64,000 nucleotides of DNA from the NCBI GenBank assembly GCA_021201235.1, contig JAJQFI010000008.1, positions 186,001 to 250,000 on the forward strand, in the 5' to 3' direction. The notes under the pieces are model-generated. The model was not told where the DNA came from and did not search any database. It was given only the letters and a program-made list of their open reading frames with translations. Positions 19,673 through 28,980 of this stretch are shown here, in pieces; position 1 is the first letter of the stretch, and each line of letters opens with the position of its first letter. Source of the stretch: Oscillospiraceae bacterium. Lineage in GTDB: Bacteria > Bacillota > Clostridia > Oscillospirales > Ruminococcaceae. Both the position numbers and the translations under genes were made by a program.

Positions 19673-21190
19673 TCACTTTTCGCTCTTTTTGGTCTCTTTT
19701 TCGGTGACGGGATAGTCGGGAACACGGTTGAAGGTCTCGGTGAGTGTCCTGAGCCGCTTCGAAAGCGCCGGACTGAGCTCCTCCTTCGAGATTCTCCAGC
19801 GCCAGTTGGCGCCGACGGTCGAGGGAACGTTGATTCTTGCTTCGTTGCCGAGCTCAAGGAAGTCCTGCGGCTGTGCGATGACGACATCTGCGGTGCTCGA
19901 CCAAACGAGGCGGATAAGTGCGTCGGGAATCTCCTTCTTGCTCGTGACATTCAGGTACTTCTTGGCGAAGTTAAGAGCCTTGCCCGAGAGCCCGTCTGCC
20001 CAGCCCTTGGCGGTGTCCGAGTCATGGGTTGAGACATAGGCAACATAGCCGGTCGAAGTGTAGTTGCAAGGAAGATAGTCGCTCTTTCCCGTCGGGTCGA
20101 AGGCAAACTGAAGTGCCTTCATTCCCGGGTATTCGGTGTCTTTCAGGAGCTTTACGACGTCGGGGGTAATGAGTCCCAAATCTTCGGCGATGATTCGCTT
20201 CTTGCCGAGCCAGTAGTTTGCTGAGTTGAAGAGCTCCATCCCCGGTCCCTTCTCCCATGTGCCGTTTACGGCGTCCTCGTCGCCATACGGGATTGAATAG
20301 TAGCCCGCAAAACCGCGGAAGTGGTCGATTCGGACGACGTCATAAATATCGGTCGTATGGGCGATTCTCTTGACCCACCAGTTATAGCCGTCAGTCTGCA
20401 TCTTTTTCCAGTCATAAAGAGGGTTGCCCCAGAGCTGACCCTTCGTGGCATAGTCATCCGGCGGGCAACCGGCGACGTGGACGGGGTTTCTGTCCTCGTC
20501 GAGCTCGAAAAGCTCCGGGTTCAGCCAGACATCGACGCTGTCGTGGGCGCAGTAGATCGGCATGTCGCCGATAATCTCGATTTTCCTGTCGTTGGCGTAC
20601 TTCTTGAGCGCATACCACTGCTTATAGAATTCGTACTGAACGAATATGTAGAAGTTTATTTCATTCGAAAGGCGTTTCTTCGCTTCGGCTATTGCTTCCG
20701 GCTCCGCCATCTTGAGGGGCTTATCCCACTCGAACCACGGGAGCCCGCCGTTCTCGTCCTTGAGTGCCATGAAGAGGGCGTAATTCTCCACCCACTTCGA
20801 CTGCTTTTCAAGAAAAGCCTTATAGTCTTCATCGGGCATAAATCTCGAGAAAGCCGTCCTAAGAGTGCCCCAGACGGTCTCGTAGAGCATGCCGTAGTTT
20901 ATATATCTCGGGTTGTCGCCGTAGCGAACGGTTTTATACTCCGAGGGCTTCAGGAGCCCGTCCTTGTGAAGGGTTTCAAAATCTATAAAATAGGGGTTTC
21001 CCGCATATACCGAGCAGGACTGATAGGGCGAATCGCCGTAGCTTGTGGGCGAAAGCGGCAGTATCTGCCAGTAGTGCTGTTCCGATTTTCTCAAGAAATC
21101 GACAAACTCCCTTGCTTCCTTGCCCATTTTTCCGATTCCGTAATCGCCCCAAAGCGAGGATATTCCCAAAAGAATACCGCTGACTCTCAT
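19673..21190 (-). CDS. malQ: 4-alpha-glucanotransferase (amylomaltase, GH77)
   Basis: Transfers alpha-1,4-glucan segments between maltodextrins in cytosolic glycogen/starch use. About 505 residues, the usual bacterial length. GH77 landmarks: SPYQSCSVYAGNPYFIDFE near residue 55, catalytic nucleophile in VVRIDHFRGFAGYY near 290, acid/base in IIAEDLG near 338, and STHDSDTAKGW near 388. I prefer the ATG at 21190 (MRVSGILL) because GGAGG sits eight bases upstream; the ATG two codons earlier is too close. It stands alone. Confidence 0.95.
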   Translation of the reverse strand: MRVSGILLGISSLWGDYGIGKMGKEAREFVDFLRKSEQHYWQILPLSPTSYGDSPYQSCSVYAGNPYFIDFETLHKDGLLKPSEYKTVRYGDNPRYINYGMLYETVWGTLRTAFSRFMPDEDYKAFLEKQSKWVENYALFMALKDENGGLPWFEWDKPLKMAEPEAIAEAKKRLSNEINFYIFVQYEFYKQWYALKKYANDRKIEIIGDMPIYCAHDSVDVWLNPELFELDEDRNPVHVAGCPPDDYATKGQLWGNPLYDWKKMQTDGYNWWVKRIAHTTDIYDVVRIDHFRGFAGYYSIPYGDEDAVNGTWEKGPGMELFNSANYWLGKKRIIAEDLGLITPDVVKLLKDTEYPGMKALQFAFDPTGKSDYLPCNYTSTGYVAYVSTHDSDTAKGWADGLSGKALNFAKKYLNVTSKKEIPDALIRLVWSSTADVVIAQPQDFLELGNEARINVPSTVGANWRWRISKEELSPALSKRLRTLTETFNRVPDYPVTEKETKKSEK

Positions 21191-21279
21191 ACACATTTCC
21201 TCCGTTTTTGAATAATAAAAATAGCCGTAGCTACAATCAACTTTAGCTACAGCTATTTTACCAAATATTCAAGCACATT

Positions 21280-22380
21280 TCAAGTGTTATCTGCGCTGTT
21301 TTCCGATATTTCTTGCGACATGGCGCTCCATGTCGCATCGGCGCAATCCTCAATCAGATATGAAATCTCGCTGTAGAGTGAGTAGTCAGAGCTGTCCTCG
21401 CCCTCAAGATTCGTGAGAATCGCCAGAACGTACGGGTGATTGGCTTCGACGTAAGCTATGTCGTGGAAGGCATACTGCGTCCAGCCATACTTGTGATAAA
21501 TGGTATAGCTCGACTTTATCATCGGGATTCTGGTGATGGCGAGGTGCGACTTCAGGGTCTCGACATAGGGGTTGTCGCTCTCAAGGAACTGCGCCAGAAT
21601 CCGGGCATAAGCTCCCGCCGACTCGGTGCAGATTTTCTCCTGCGTGAGACGTGTGTCGATTTCATGCGTACAGCCAAAGCTTTGGCAATACTCAGCGAAG
21701 TCATCCCAACTGATTAAATCCTTCAGCATCTGGAAGGCGATATTGTCGCTCCGGATTACCGCAAGCTCGAGAAGCTCCATGACAGTGTATTGGTCGCCGA
21801 CCTCGCCGTCCTGAATGATTCCCGTGCCGCCCATATAGTGCCGTTGCTCGTATGTGAGCACCGTGTCGCCGTCGATTTTGCCGGCGGCTAATTTTTCGTA
21901 GAGATAGACGACAAACGGAATCTTTACACAGCTTGCGACGGGATAGTGAACCCCGGAATTAATCTCGAAAGAATAGCCGGTCTCGAGATCCATATAGTAG
22001 ATAGAGACGACTTTTTCCCTCGTCACATTCCCCTCTTCGTCGGTGGTTTCGTTATAGATGTCGCAGGAGCACTCTTCCTCGTCGCCGTTGCAGTTCTGAT
22101 TCACGCCGTAGCGATCGAAGATTTCCTGCAATTCGGTGAAGAATTCATCGGGGAATGAGAAATCAATCTCGACAACTTCCGGCTCGGGCTCTGTCGTTGT
22201 GACTTCGGTGGTAGTAGCTTCCGTAGTGGTCGTGACTTCGGTAGTGGTCGCCTCTGTGGTAGTCGTAACGGCTTCCGTGGTGGAGGCGGTAGTAGTACTC
22301 TCCTCGGTCGTTACCTCCACATTCCCGCAGGCACAAAAAAACAGGGAGACAATCAGGACTACGGAAATAATTCTTCTCAT
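21280..22380 (-). CDS. secreted class A beta-lactamase-like serine hydrolase lipoprotein
   Basis: 366 residues from the ATG at 22380. Signal peptide with lipobox (VSLFFCACG, lipidated Cys near residue 17), then a Thr/Glu-rich low-complexity linker (TTTEATTTEVTTTTE and similar, about residues 25-65) and a DUF4440/beta-lactamase2-like domain. Catalytic motifs visible: SxxK as ASCVKIPF and SDN as IRSDNIAFQ; the third motif KTG is only weakly matched by HKYGW. It is probably a wall-associated serine hydrolase or penicillin-binding-like enzyme rather than a resistance enzyme (inference). Confidence 0.82.
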   Translation of the reverse strand: MRRIISVVLIVSLFFCACGNVEVTTEESTTTASTTEAVTTTTEATTTEVTTTTEATTTEVTTTEPEPEVVEIDFSFPDEFFTELQEIFDRYGVNQNCNGDEEECSCDIYNETTDEEGNVTREKVVSIYYMDLETGYSFEINSGVHYPVASCVKIPFVVYLYEKLAAGKIDGDTVLTYEQRHYMGGTGIIQDGEVGDQYTVMELLELAVIRSDNIAFQMLKDLISWDDFAEYCQSFGCTHEIDTRLTQEKICTESAGAYARILAQFLESDNPYVETLKSHLAITRIPMIKSSYTIYHKYGWTQYAFHDIAYVEANHPYVLAILTNLEGEDSSDYSLYSEISYLIEDCADATWSAMSQEISENSADNT

Positions 22381-22448
22381 AGTAAATCGCTCCCCTGCTT
22401 TAAATTTCACTATAGTGAAGAACATCGGCGGCAAAGCCTGTTCTCCGT

Positions 22449-22475
22449 ACAATAGTTGCCATTGGCAACTATTGT
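22449..22475. repeat. perfect 27-base palindrome overlapping the foldase stop codon
   Basis: Thirteen-base arms ACAATAGTTGCCA / TGGCAACTATTGT around a single T. The arm nearest the gene contains the TAG stop of the foldase. No T-run follows, so it may act as an mRNA 3'-end stabiliser or weak terminator. Confidence 0.65.
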
Positions 22476-23629
22476 ATGCAGCCATAAGAGAGCATATCGT
22501 GATACTCGCTGTAGGTCATGGTGCAGTTTGCAAGAACCTCGTCAACGTAGTCGTTGAATACTATGCTGATATAGTCGGTCTTGAGGTCGTCCCAGTTCTC
22601 TTCGATGTACTCATCCTGCTCGAGGCGATAGATGATGTGGTAGCCGTAGACGCTCTCAACAATTCCGCTGAGCTCGCCGACCTCAAGGGCAAATGCGGCA
22701 TCCTCAAAATCTTCAACCATCTGACCGGTGGTGAACATATAGCCGGCTTCGTTGTCGACCATGCCGGAATCATCGGCATCCTGAGCGTATTCATAAACAG
22801 CGGCTTCGATGTCGTCGCTTGCCTGGATTTTGGCAAGAATTTCCTCGGCATAGGCAAGAGCCGCCGCCTGAAGCTCCTCGTCGGTAGCGTCGGCATAGTC
22901 TTCGTCGTCAGCGAAGTGGTCTGAAGTGATAAGAACGTGGTAAACTCTTACATAATCGTTCTGGAGGCTTTCTTTGATTTCGTCGTCGCTCTCAAGAAGA
23001 AGCGGCTCGTCTCCGCCGTAGAGCTCGAGATAAACTCTCTCGCAAAGAACGCTCTGGGTTACGATTCTTTCAAGAAGGTCATAGCTGATGCCGGAAGCCT
23101 CAAGTGCTTCGTAGAACTCGTCCTCCGAGTCGAAGCTGTCGATTTCTTCCTGCATCACTTCTTCAATTTCCTCATAGTCCTCGTCGGTGAGCTCGATGCC
23201 ATACATATCGGCAAGGATTGCTCCCCACTGGTTGTCCTCGACATAGTAATCTACGATGGTCATGAAGGTCTCGAAGAGCTCGTCGTTGTCCTCCCAATAG
23301 GAGTCGTCGGTGAGACCGTAGTAGCTCAGAAGATACATATACATATATCTGTACTCATCGAAAGGAACCTCGACGGAGCCGCTCATCTCGTCGCTTGTGA
23401 TGGTGAGCATTACGAGATTCTCGGTGTCAATCGCTTCGCCGTCGATATAGAGACCAGCCGCGAGGGTTTCGGATTCGGAATCCTCATCATCGGCGGAGTC
23501 GGTGGAATCGGATGTTGTCGAATCGGACGTATCGTCCTCATCTGTAGCAGTGTCTCCGCAGGATGCGAAGCAGGATACCGCAATCGTCAAAGCCATGATG
23601 AATGCGAGTAGTTTCAAAAATCTGTTCAT
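22469..23629 (-). CDS. PrsA/SurA-like peptidyl-prolyl isomerase lipoprotein
   Basis: 386 residues from the ATG at 23629. Lipoprotein signal MNRFLKLLAFIMALTIAVSC with Cys near residue 23 (FASCG), then a very acidic Ser/Asp-rich linker, a SurA-N-like helical region, and a parvulin domain from about residue 250 (RVYHVLITSDHF, then GYMFTTGQMVEDFEDAAF and YGYHIIYRLE). It would fold exported proteins outside the membrane. Normal PrsA is 280-330 residues; the extra length is the linker. An upstream in-frame extension to 23749 has no ribosome site. Confidence 0.85.
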   Translation of the reverse strand: MNRFLKLLAFIMALTIAVSCFASCGDTATDEDDTSDSTTSDSTDSADDEDSESETLAAGLYIDGEAIDTENLVMLTITSDEMSGSVEVPFDEYRYMYMYLLSYYGLTDDSYWEDNDELFETFMTIVDYYVEDNQWGAILADMYGIELTDEDYEEIEEVMQEEIDSFDSEDEFYEALEASGISYDLLERIVTQSVLCERVYLELYGGDEPLLLESDDEIKESLQNDYVRVYHVLITSDHFADDEDYADATDEELQAAALAYAEEILAKIQASDDIEAAVYEYAQDADDSGMVDNEAGYMFTTGQMVEDFEDAAFALEVGELSGIVESVYGYHIIYRLEQDEYIEENWDDLKTDYISIVFNDYVDEVLANCTMTYSEYHDMLSYGCIQ

Positions 23630-23759
23630 TGGAATTTTTTTGCCTTTCTTTTGATAAATTCTTTTCTTTTTGTTACTGTAAACATAGCGTGCATAATATG
23701 CCGCCAATAACGGGTATTGTATTCCCTGATTGTGATAATGTGATGACAATTAGAAAAAA

Positions 23760-24329
23760 CTACGCCTTTGCGGGAGCTTCCTCCGGCTTCTTGTTGTACT
23801 TCTCGCCGTAAATCTCGTCATAGTTTGCGATGCTTTCGCGGATAATATCCACAGCGGCTTTTCTGCCCATAACCTCGTCGACGGCGGTCTGCTTGCCCTC
23901 AAGCTGTTTGTATACGGTGAAGAAGTGAATCATCTCGTCGAAGATGTGGCTCGGCAAGCCTTCGATACTGCGATATGAATTATAGCTCGGCTCCTCGAAG
24001 GGAACGGCGATAATTTTCTGGTCCATTCTGCCGTTGTCAATCATGTTGATAACTCCGATGGGATAGCACTGGACGAGCACGAGCGGCACCAGGACCTCGT
24101 TACTGAGAACCAGAACGTCGAGCGGGTCGCCGTCGTCCGCCAAGGTCTTCGGCAGGAAGCCGTAGTTTGCGGGATAGTGGGTGGATGTATAGAGGATTCG
24201 GTCAAGTATGAGAGCTCCCGACTTCTTGTCGAGCTCATACTTGGTCTTACTTCCCTTGGAAATCTCGATAACCGCCAGAAAATCGTCGGGCGTAACCCTT
24301 TCCTTGTCAATATCATGCCATAGGTTCAT
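23760..24329 (-). CDS. ppa: inorganic pyrophosphatase, family I
   Basis: Hydrolyses pyrophosphate released by biosynthesis. 189 residues from the ATG at 24329, preceded by AGGAAG. The family I signature DGDPLDVLVLS (three metal-binding Asp) is near residue 65, with the upstream Lys/Glu residues in AVIEISKGSKTKYELDKKSG. The C-terminus is slightly extended and Pro/Ala-rich. Stands between a foldase gene and argS on the same strand but with its own ribosome site. Confidence 0.93.
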   Translation of the reverse strand: MNLWHDIDKERVTPDDFLAVIEISKGSKTKYELDKKSGALILDRILYTSTHYPANYGFLPKTLADDGDPLDVLVLSNEVLVPLVLVQCYPIGVINMIDNGRMDQKIIAVPFEEPSYNSYRSIEGLPSHIFDEMIHFFTVYKQLEGKQTAVDEVMGRKAAVDIIRESIANYDEIYGEKYNKKPEEAPAKA

Positions 24330-24401
24330 ATTATTTCTTCCTTTCTGTCTTTTGATTATGTGATAATTATATACCAATGGGATTTATTTTTCAACCCCTG
24401 A

Positions 24402-24430
24402 AAGAAATTTCAGCAAGGCTGAAATTTCTT
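24402..24430. terminator. stem-loop downstream of argS
   Basis: Perfect 13-base arms AAGAAATTTCAGC / GCTGAAATTTCTT with an AAG loop. In the minus direction it follows the argS stop by about 30 bases and ends in TTTCTTTC, so a terminator role for argS is likely; the T-tract is imperfect. Confidence 0.6.
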
Positions 24431-24460
24431 CCCTCGGTGCGAACGCAGTGAGCAACGAGT

Positions 24461-26221
24461 TTACATGTTTTCTACAGTCTCAATCGCCAACAAATCAAGT
24501 TGCTTCGCAATTACCCTTCTTGCCATGAGGCAGAGGGCGATGAGGTCGTTGCGCTTCTGCTCGTCGGGCTCGCTCAGGATATGCTCGTCGTGGTAGAGTC
24601 TCGAGAAGGTCGAGGCGATGTTATAGGCGCTGTCGCAGAGGACGCAGGGGGCGAGGTCCGAGTAGGCTTTGTCGTAGGTTTCGCCGAGGAGTGCAAAGTC
24701 GAGGGCGAGCTCCCTTTCAACATCCGAATAGATGCCGCCTATGGGGCGAGCTTCGTCATAGGCGACGCCCGCTTTCTTGAGAATCGAGTTGATTCTGGTG
24801 ACGGTGTAGAGGAGATATGTGCCGGTCTTGCCGTCGAAGGCAAGGAACTTGTTCAAATCGAAAACATAATCCTTCGAGGGCTGATTCGAGAGGTCGCCGA
24901 ACTTAATTGCGGCAACGCCGATTTTCTCGGCAATCTCCTGCTTGTCGCCGGAGACATATTCGGAATCCTGCAACTTCTCGAGCGCCCCGTCGGTCGCCAT
25001 TTTGATGAGCTCTTCGAGGCGCATAACTCCGCCCGCTCTTGTCTTGAAGGGCTTGCCGTCGGAACCGTTCATAGTGCCGAAGCCTATGAGCGTGAGCTCG
25101 GTATCTGCGGGCACGAGCTCCGCCTTTCTTGCGCAACGGAAGACCTGTGTGAAGTGCAAGGACTGCCGCTTGTCGACGACATACCAGATTTTACCCGGCT
25201 TGAAGTCCTTCTCACGTTGGATAATCGTTGCGAGGTCGGTCGTGGCATAGGCGCTCGAATCGTCCGACTTCTTTATCATAACGGGAGGAACGGTTATCTT
25301 GTCGGACTCTTCGGCGACGTCGACAACCTGCGCGCCGTCGCTCTCATAGAGAAGCCCCTTCTCGGCGAGGCGTCTTATGAGCTCGTCGGTGTAAGCGTCG
25401 CAATCGCTCTCGCCGTACCAATAGTCAAGGTTGACATTGAGCTGTCCGAGAATTTTCTTGATATCGATCTTCGAGACCTCGACAATCTGCTTCCAGAGGG
25501 AGTAGTAGCCGGGGTGATGGTGCTGGAACTGATAGACTATCTTGTGAGCCTTCTCCTTGAACTCCTCGTCCTCTTTGCTCTTTGCGCTTGCGAACGGATA
25601 GATTTCGTTCAGCTCGTTTACGTCGATTTCGGGGAGACCGTCGCGCTCCGGGTCAAAGCCTTCTTGGAAGCACGCCCACTCCGGGTGGCGCTCCTGATAC
25701 TCGGCAATGACGAGCCCCAAGGGTGTTCCCCAGTCGCCGAGGTGCGCATCTCCGACAACGGTTCTGCCGGTGGCACGGGCGATTCTCTTCAAGGATTCGC
25801 CGATTATTGACGAGCGCAGATGTCCGATATGAAGCGGCTTCGCGACGTTCGGACCGGCATAGTCTATTACGATGGTTTCGGGAGTCTCGACCTGAGGCAC
25901 GCCGAGGTTCGGGTCATCAACGACGCCGTTGACGTACTCCAAAAGAAACTCGTCGGTTAATGTCAGATTTATAAAGCCCGGCTTGACGGCTTCGGCTTTA
26001 GAAAACATGGAATTTTCCGAAAGAATCGCCGCAACCTCTTCGGCAATTATGAAGGGTGCCTTGTGATAGAGCTTTGCGCCGGCAAACGCTCCGTTGCACT
26101 GGAACTGACAGAGATCCATTCTGTCGGAAACGCTCACCGTTCCCAATTCTTTTGAATATCCGGCTTTTTCAAACGCTTCGGAGACAACCTCCGAAAGCAG
26201 TACTGTTATTTTTTTCATCAT
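24461..26221 (-). CDS. argS: arginyl-tRNA synthetase
   Basis: Class I synthetase charging tRNA-Arg. 586 residues. N-terminal Add-1 domain (about 1-110), HIGH motif as KPLHIGHLRSSIIG near residue 130, catalytic Rossmann fold, a KMSKS-like loop represented by PFKTRAGGVMRL near 395, and the anticodon-binding DALR domain at the C-terminus (SRLYHDEHIL to MARRVIAKQLDLL). The promoter (TTGCGC at 26281-26276, TATAAT at 26258-26253) lies directly upstream. Complete. Confidence 0.96.
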   Translation of the reverse strand: MMKKITVLLSEVVSEAFEKAGYSKELGTVSVSDRMDLCQFQCNGAFAGAKLYHKAPFIIAEEVAAILSENSMFSKAEAVKPGFINLTLTDEFLLEYVNGVVDDPNLGVPQVETPETIVIDYAGPNVAKPLHIGHLRSSIIGESLKRIARATGRTVVGDAHLGDWGTPLGLVIAEYQERHPEWACFQEGFDPERDGLPEIDVNELNEIYPFASAKSKEDEEFKEKAHKIVYQFQHHHPGYYSLWKQIVEVSKIDIKKILGQLNVNLDYWYGESDCDAYTDELIRRLAEKGLLYESDGAQVVDVAEESDKITVPPVMIKKSDDSSAYATTDLATIIQREKDFKPGKIWYVVDKRQSLHFTQVFRCARKAELVPADTELTLIGFGTMNGSDGKPFKTRAGGVMRLEELIKMATDGALEKLQDSEYVSGDKQEIAEKIGVAAIKFGDLSNQPSKDYVFDLNKFLAFDGKTGTYLLYTVTRINSILKKAGVAYDEARPIGGIYSDVERELALDFALLGETYDKAYSDLAPCVLCDSAYNIASTFSRLYHDEHILSEPDEQKRNDLIALCLMARRVIAKQLDLLAIETVENM

Positions 26222-26305
26222 ATTACACTCCTAAATGTGCATTCGTAGATTGATTATATCACAACGTGAATGAAAGCGCAAGTATTATATTTTCACCGAA
26301 ATATC

Positions 26306-26334
26306 TTGAATTGCCGTCCGAAATAGTGTATAAT
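26306..26334 (+). promoter_or_regulatory. promoter of the nfeD-SPFH pair
   Basis: TTGAAT (26306-26311), 17-base spacer, TATAAT (26329-26334); divergent from the argS promoter. Confidence 0.7.
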
Positions 26335-26389
26335 ATTTATTGGTAAGCCCAAACGGTTTAAAACGGTCTTATGAAAGGAGTTTTGCGAA

Positions 26390-26818
26390 ATGGATGTCAT
26401 TTATTGGCTGATTGCCGTTATAGCCTTTATTGTCCTGGAGGCGGTTACATATCAGCTTGTGTCTGTGTGGTTCGTCATCGGCTCATTAGCCGGACTTCTG
26501 GCGGCGGCTCTCGGGGCGAGTGTCATGGTTCAGGTTGCCGTGTTCGTGATAGTCTCGGCGCTGATGCTCATAATACTTCGACCTCTTTCGATGAAGCTTC
26601 TCAAACCGAAGGGGCTCAAGACCAACACCGACCGGCTGATCGGCGAGGACGTTCTCATTACCGAGAATGTCTCGAACATATCCGGCACCGGCAAGGGCAA
26701 AATCAGCGGCATGACATGGACGGTCCGTTCGGAATCCGGCGAGGATATCCCGGAAAACACTGTGGCAACCGTTGTCAGGATTGAGGGCGTAAAGCTCATC
26801 GTAAAAGCAAAGAGCTAA
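26390..26818 (+). CDS. NfeD-like membrane protein
   Basis: 142 residues. Three hydrophobic helices in the first 75 residues (VIYWLIAVIAFIVLEAV, LVSVWFVIGSLAGLLAAALG, VMVQVAVFVIVSALMLIIL) followed by an OB-fold domain (DRLIGEDVLITENVSNISGTGKG, then ENTVATVVRIEGVKLIVKA). This is the short NfeD1b form that pairs with SPFH proteins in membrane microdomains. The partner starts 20 bases downstream, so they form an operon. Confidence 0.88.
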   Translation: MDVIYWLIAVIAFIVLEAVTYQLVSVWFVIGSLAGLLAAALGASVMVQVAVFVIVSALMLIILRPLSMKLLKPKGLKTNTDRLIGEDVLITENVSNISGTGKGKISGMTWTVRSESGEDIPENTVATVVRIEGVKLIVKAKS

Positions 26819-26838
26819 TCTGAAAGGAGAAAAATCAA

Positions 26839-27735
26839 ATGCCAATCGTAATTATTCTTATTCTCATCATCATCGCGCTTATCGCGGTCAACATCAGAAT
26901 CGTTCCGCAGACGTTTGCATATGTCATCGAGCGCCTCGGATGCTACCAGACCACATGGAACGTTGGTCTTCACGTCAAGGTTCCCTTCGTCGACCGTATA
27001 GCGAGGAAGGTCAGCCTCAAGGAGCAGGTTGTCGATTTCGCTCCCCAGCCGGTTATCACAAAGGACAACGTCACCATGCAGATTGACACCGTCGTCTACT
27101 ATCAGATTACCGACCCGAAGCTCTATGCCTATGGCGTCGAAAGCCCGATGATAGCGATTGAAAACCTCACTGCGACGACTCTTCGTAACATCATCGGCGA
27201 CCTCGAGCTTGACGAAACCCTCACTTCGCGTGATACAATCAACACCCGTATGCGTGCCATCCTTGACGAGGCTACAGACCCGTGGGGCATCAAGGTCAAC
27301 AGAGTTGAATTAAAGAACGTTATGCCTCCGGCTGACATCCAGAACGCGATGGAGCGCCAGATGAAGGCGGAGCGTGAGCGCCGCGAGGCTATCATCAAGG
27401 CGGAAGGCGAAAAGAAGAGCGCAATCCTCATTGCCGAAGGTGAAAAGGAAAGCGCAATCCTCCGTGCCGAAGCCAAGAAGGAAGCCGCCATCAAGGAAGC
27501 CGAAGGTAAGGCGGAAGCCATCATCAAGATTCAGGAAGCCAACGCCGCCGGTATCAAGTTCATCAACGACGCCGACCCGAAGCAGGGATATCTGACCCTC
27601 AAGTCCCTCGAGAGCCTCAACGCCCTCGCCGACGGCAAGGCAACAAAGATTGTCGTCCCCTCGAGCATTCAGGGCATCGCAGGTCTTGCGACTTCCGTGG
27701 CGGAGGTTGTCAAAGCGGACGAGGCGGCGAAATAA
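26839..27735 (+). CDS. SPFH/Band 7 (stomatin/QmcA-like) protein
   Basis: 298 residues. One N-terminal membrane anchor (IVIILILIIIALIAVNIRIV), a Band 7 domain (about 25-180: VPFVDRIARKVSLKEQVVDF, DNVTMQIDTVVYYQITDP) and a long Ala/Glu/Lys coiled coil (about 165-235) with near-repeats of EGEKKSAIL and EAKKEAAI. It scaffolds lipid microdomains together with NfeD. Preceded by AAAGGAG and followed by a strong terminator. Confidence 0.92.
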   Translation: MPIVIILILIIIALIAVNIRIVPQTFAYVIERLGCYQTTWNVGLHVKVPFVDRIARKVSLKEQVVDFAPQPVITKDNVTMQIDTVVYYQITDPKLYAYGVESPMIAIENLTATTLRNIIGDLELDETLTSRDTINTRMRAILDEATDPWGIKVNRVELKNVMPPADIQNAMERQMKAERERREAIIKAEGEKKSAILIAEGEKESAILRAEAKKEAAIKEAEGKAEAIIKIQEANAAGIKFINDADPKQGYLTLKSLESLNALADGKATKIVVPSSIQGIAGLATSVAEVVKADEAAK

Positions 27736-27757
27736 AACTAAAATAGGATAATGAGAA

Positions 27758-27786
27758 AGAGCAGACGATCGGGTCTGCTCTTTTTT
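27758..27786 (+). terminator. terminator after the SPFH gene
   Basis: AGAGCAGAC / GTCTGCTCT stem with loop GATCGG, then T7. Confidence 0.9.
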
Positions 27787-27790
27787 GGTG

Positions 27791-28837
27791 TTAAGCTCTG
27801 ATATATCGGGTGCTTCTCCCCTGCCCCACCTTCACGACAAGTCCGTTTCGGACCATCTCGCCGAGAACTGTTTCGACTGTCGTCGGGCTTATGTCGGGGA
27901 GAATCCCGCAGATTTCGGCTTTTGAAATCGGAGTCAGGCTTTCGAGAACCGTAGCCTCAACCCGGGATTTCTTCGTCACGCGACCCGAATTCATAATCGC
28001 AAACCGTCGGTCGAGCTCCTTATAGCACATATAAAGCGTCGACAGGAAATTTGTCATGAACGGCATATAGTCGTTCGCATTATCTTCCCAACCGTTGGAA
28101 GACTCTTTCAGAGATTCATAATAGTAAGCCTTGTAGTTATTGATTTGTTCCTCGAACGAGATATATTTTCCGGCATCGAAGCCGTTTTTGTAAAGGAGAA
28201 GAAGCGACAGAAGCCTTGACATTCTGCCGTTTCCGTCCCTGAAAGGATGGATGCACAAGAAATCGAGAATCACGCAGGGTATCAGAAGAAGCTGATTGAT
28301 ATTCGAATTGCTCCGTGCGTCAAGATAAGCAAGCTCGAGCTGTTCCATAGCCTCGGGAGTTTCGGAAGCGGGAACCGGACGGAATCTGACATGTCGGTTG
28401 CCCTCGCTGTCTATCTCAAGAATCACATTGTCGTCGGTCTTATACTGCCCGCCAAAACCGTCGGCAGTGAAGGACATCATCGTCTCGTGAAGCCTGAGAA
28501 TATCCCTTTCGCAGAAATCCATATCACTGTATTCGGTATGAACGACATTCAGGGCATCCCTGTAGCCCGCAATCTCGGCTTCGTTGTGATTGAGCGGAGC
28601 ACTGCTGCCGTTGACAATCTCGGTGATGCGCTTGTCGCTCGTTACAATTCCCTCAATCGCGTTGGAGCTTTTGACAGATTGTACCCGGGCAACCGACTCA
28701 AGAGCCGTGAAAATCTCCCGATAGTCGTCCTTTCTCATCCCTGCCGCAGTCTTGAGGGAGTAGATATTCCCCGTCAGGGAAACGAGCTTTGCCGGAAGCA
28801 AGCCGTTATCCAGAAAAGAGTAATCGAATTTGTGCAT
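27791..28837 (-). CDS. Fic-domain protein with C-terminal winged helix
   Basis: 348 residues from the ATG at 28837, preceded by GGTGAG (a GTG four codons upstream is possible). The catalytic motif HPFRDGNGR is near residue 197, so AMPylation or related nucleotidyl transfer is expected. An inhibitory-helix motif (SNAIEG, fitting [S/T]xxxE[G/N]) sits N-terminally near residue 58, the class II arrangement. A DNA-binding winged helix follows at about 280-345. The C-terminal helix and the repeated sites upstream suggest it regulates its own promoter (inference). Targets unknown. Confidence 0.9.
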   Translation of the reverse strand: MHKFDYSFLDNGLLPAKLVSLTGNIYSLKTAAGMRKDDYREIFTALESVARVQSVKSSNAIEGIVTSDKRITEIVNGSSAPLNHNEAEIAGYRDALNVVHTEYSDMDFCERDILRLHETMMSFTADGFGGQYKTDDNVILEIDSEGNRHVRFRPVPASETPEAMEQLELAYLDARSNSNINQLLLIPCVILDFLCIHPFRDGNGRMSRLLSLLLLYKNGFDAGKYISFEEQINNYKAYYYESLKESSNGWEDNANDYMPFMTNFLSTLYMCYKELDRRFAIMNSGRVTKKSRVEATVLESLTPISKAEICGILPDISPTTVETVLGEMVRNGLVVKVGQGRSTRYIRA

Positions 28838-28854
28838 AAGCGCACTCACCTTCT

Positions 28855-28942
28855 TTCTGCATCAGATTATAGCATATTATATGCAGAAAATCAAGGGATT
28901 AGCCGCTTTTTCTGCATATAAATCACGGAATTATATGCAGAA
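28855..28942. promoter_or_regulatory. repeated operator-like sites upstream of fic
   Basis: Three exact copies of the 12-mer TTATATGCAGAA or its complement: 28877-28888 (forward), 28910-28921 (reverse) and 28931-28942 (forward), plus a partial reverse copy TTCTGCAT at 28855-28862. Centre-to-centre spacings are about 22, 33 and 21 bases, multiples of a helical turn, so all would face one side of the DNA. The sites cover the region where the fic promoter should lie. Confidence 0.7.
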
Positions 28943-28954
28943 GCCTTGATAAAC

Positions 28955-28980
28955 AAAAGGCGGGACTTCCCCGCCTTTTT
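28955..28980. terminator. terminator between the XRE gene and fic
   Basis: AAAAGGCGGG / CCCGCCTTTTT around ACTTC. It works in the minus direction after the XRE gene and overlaps its last codon. Confidence 0.85.

Noticed and set aside
24500-25810. 436-residue plus-strand frame opposite argS
   Set aside because: Shadow of argS; no start signal or domain.
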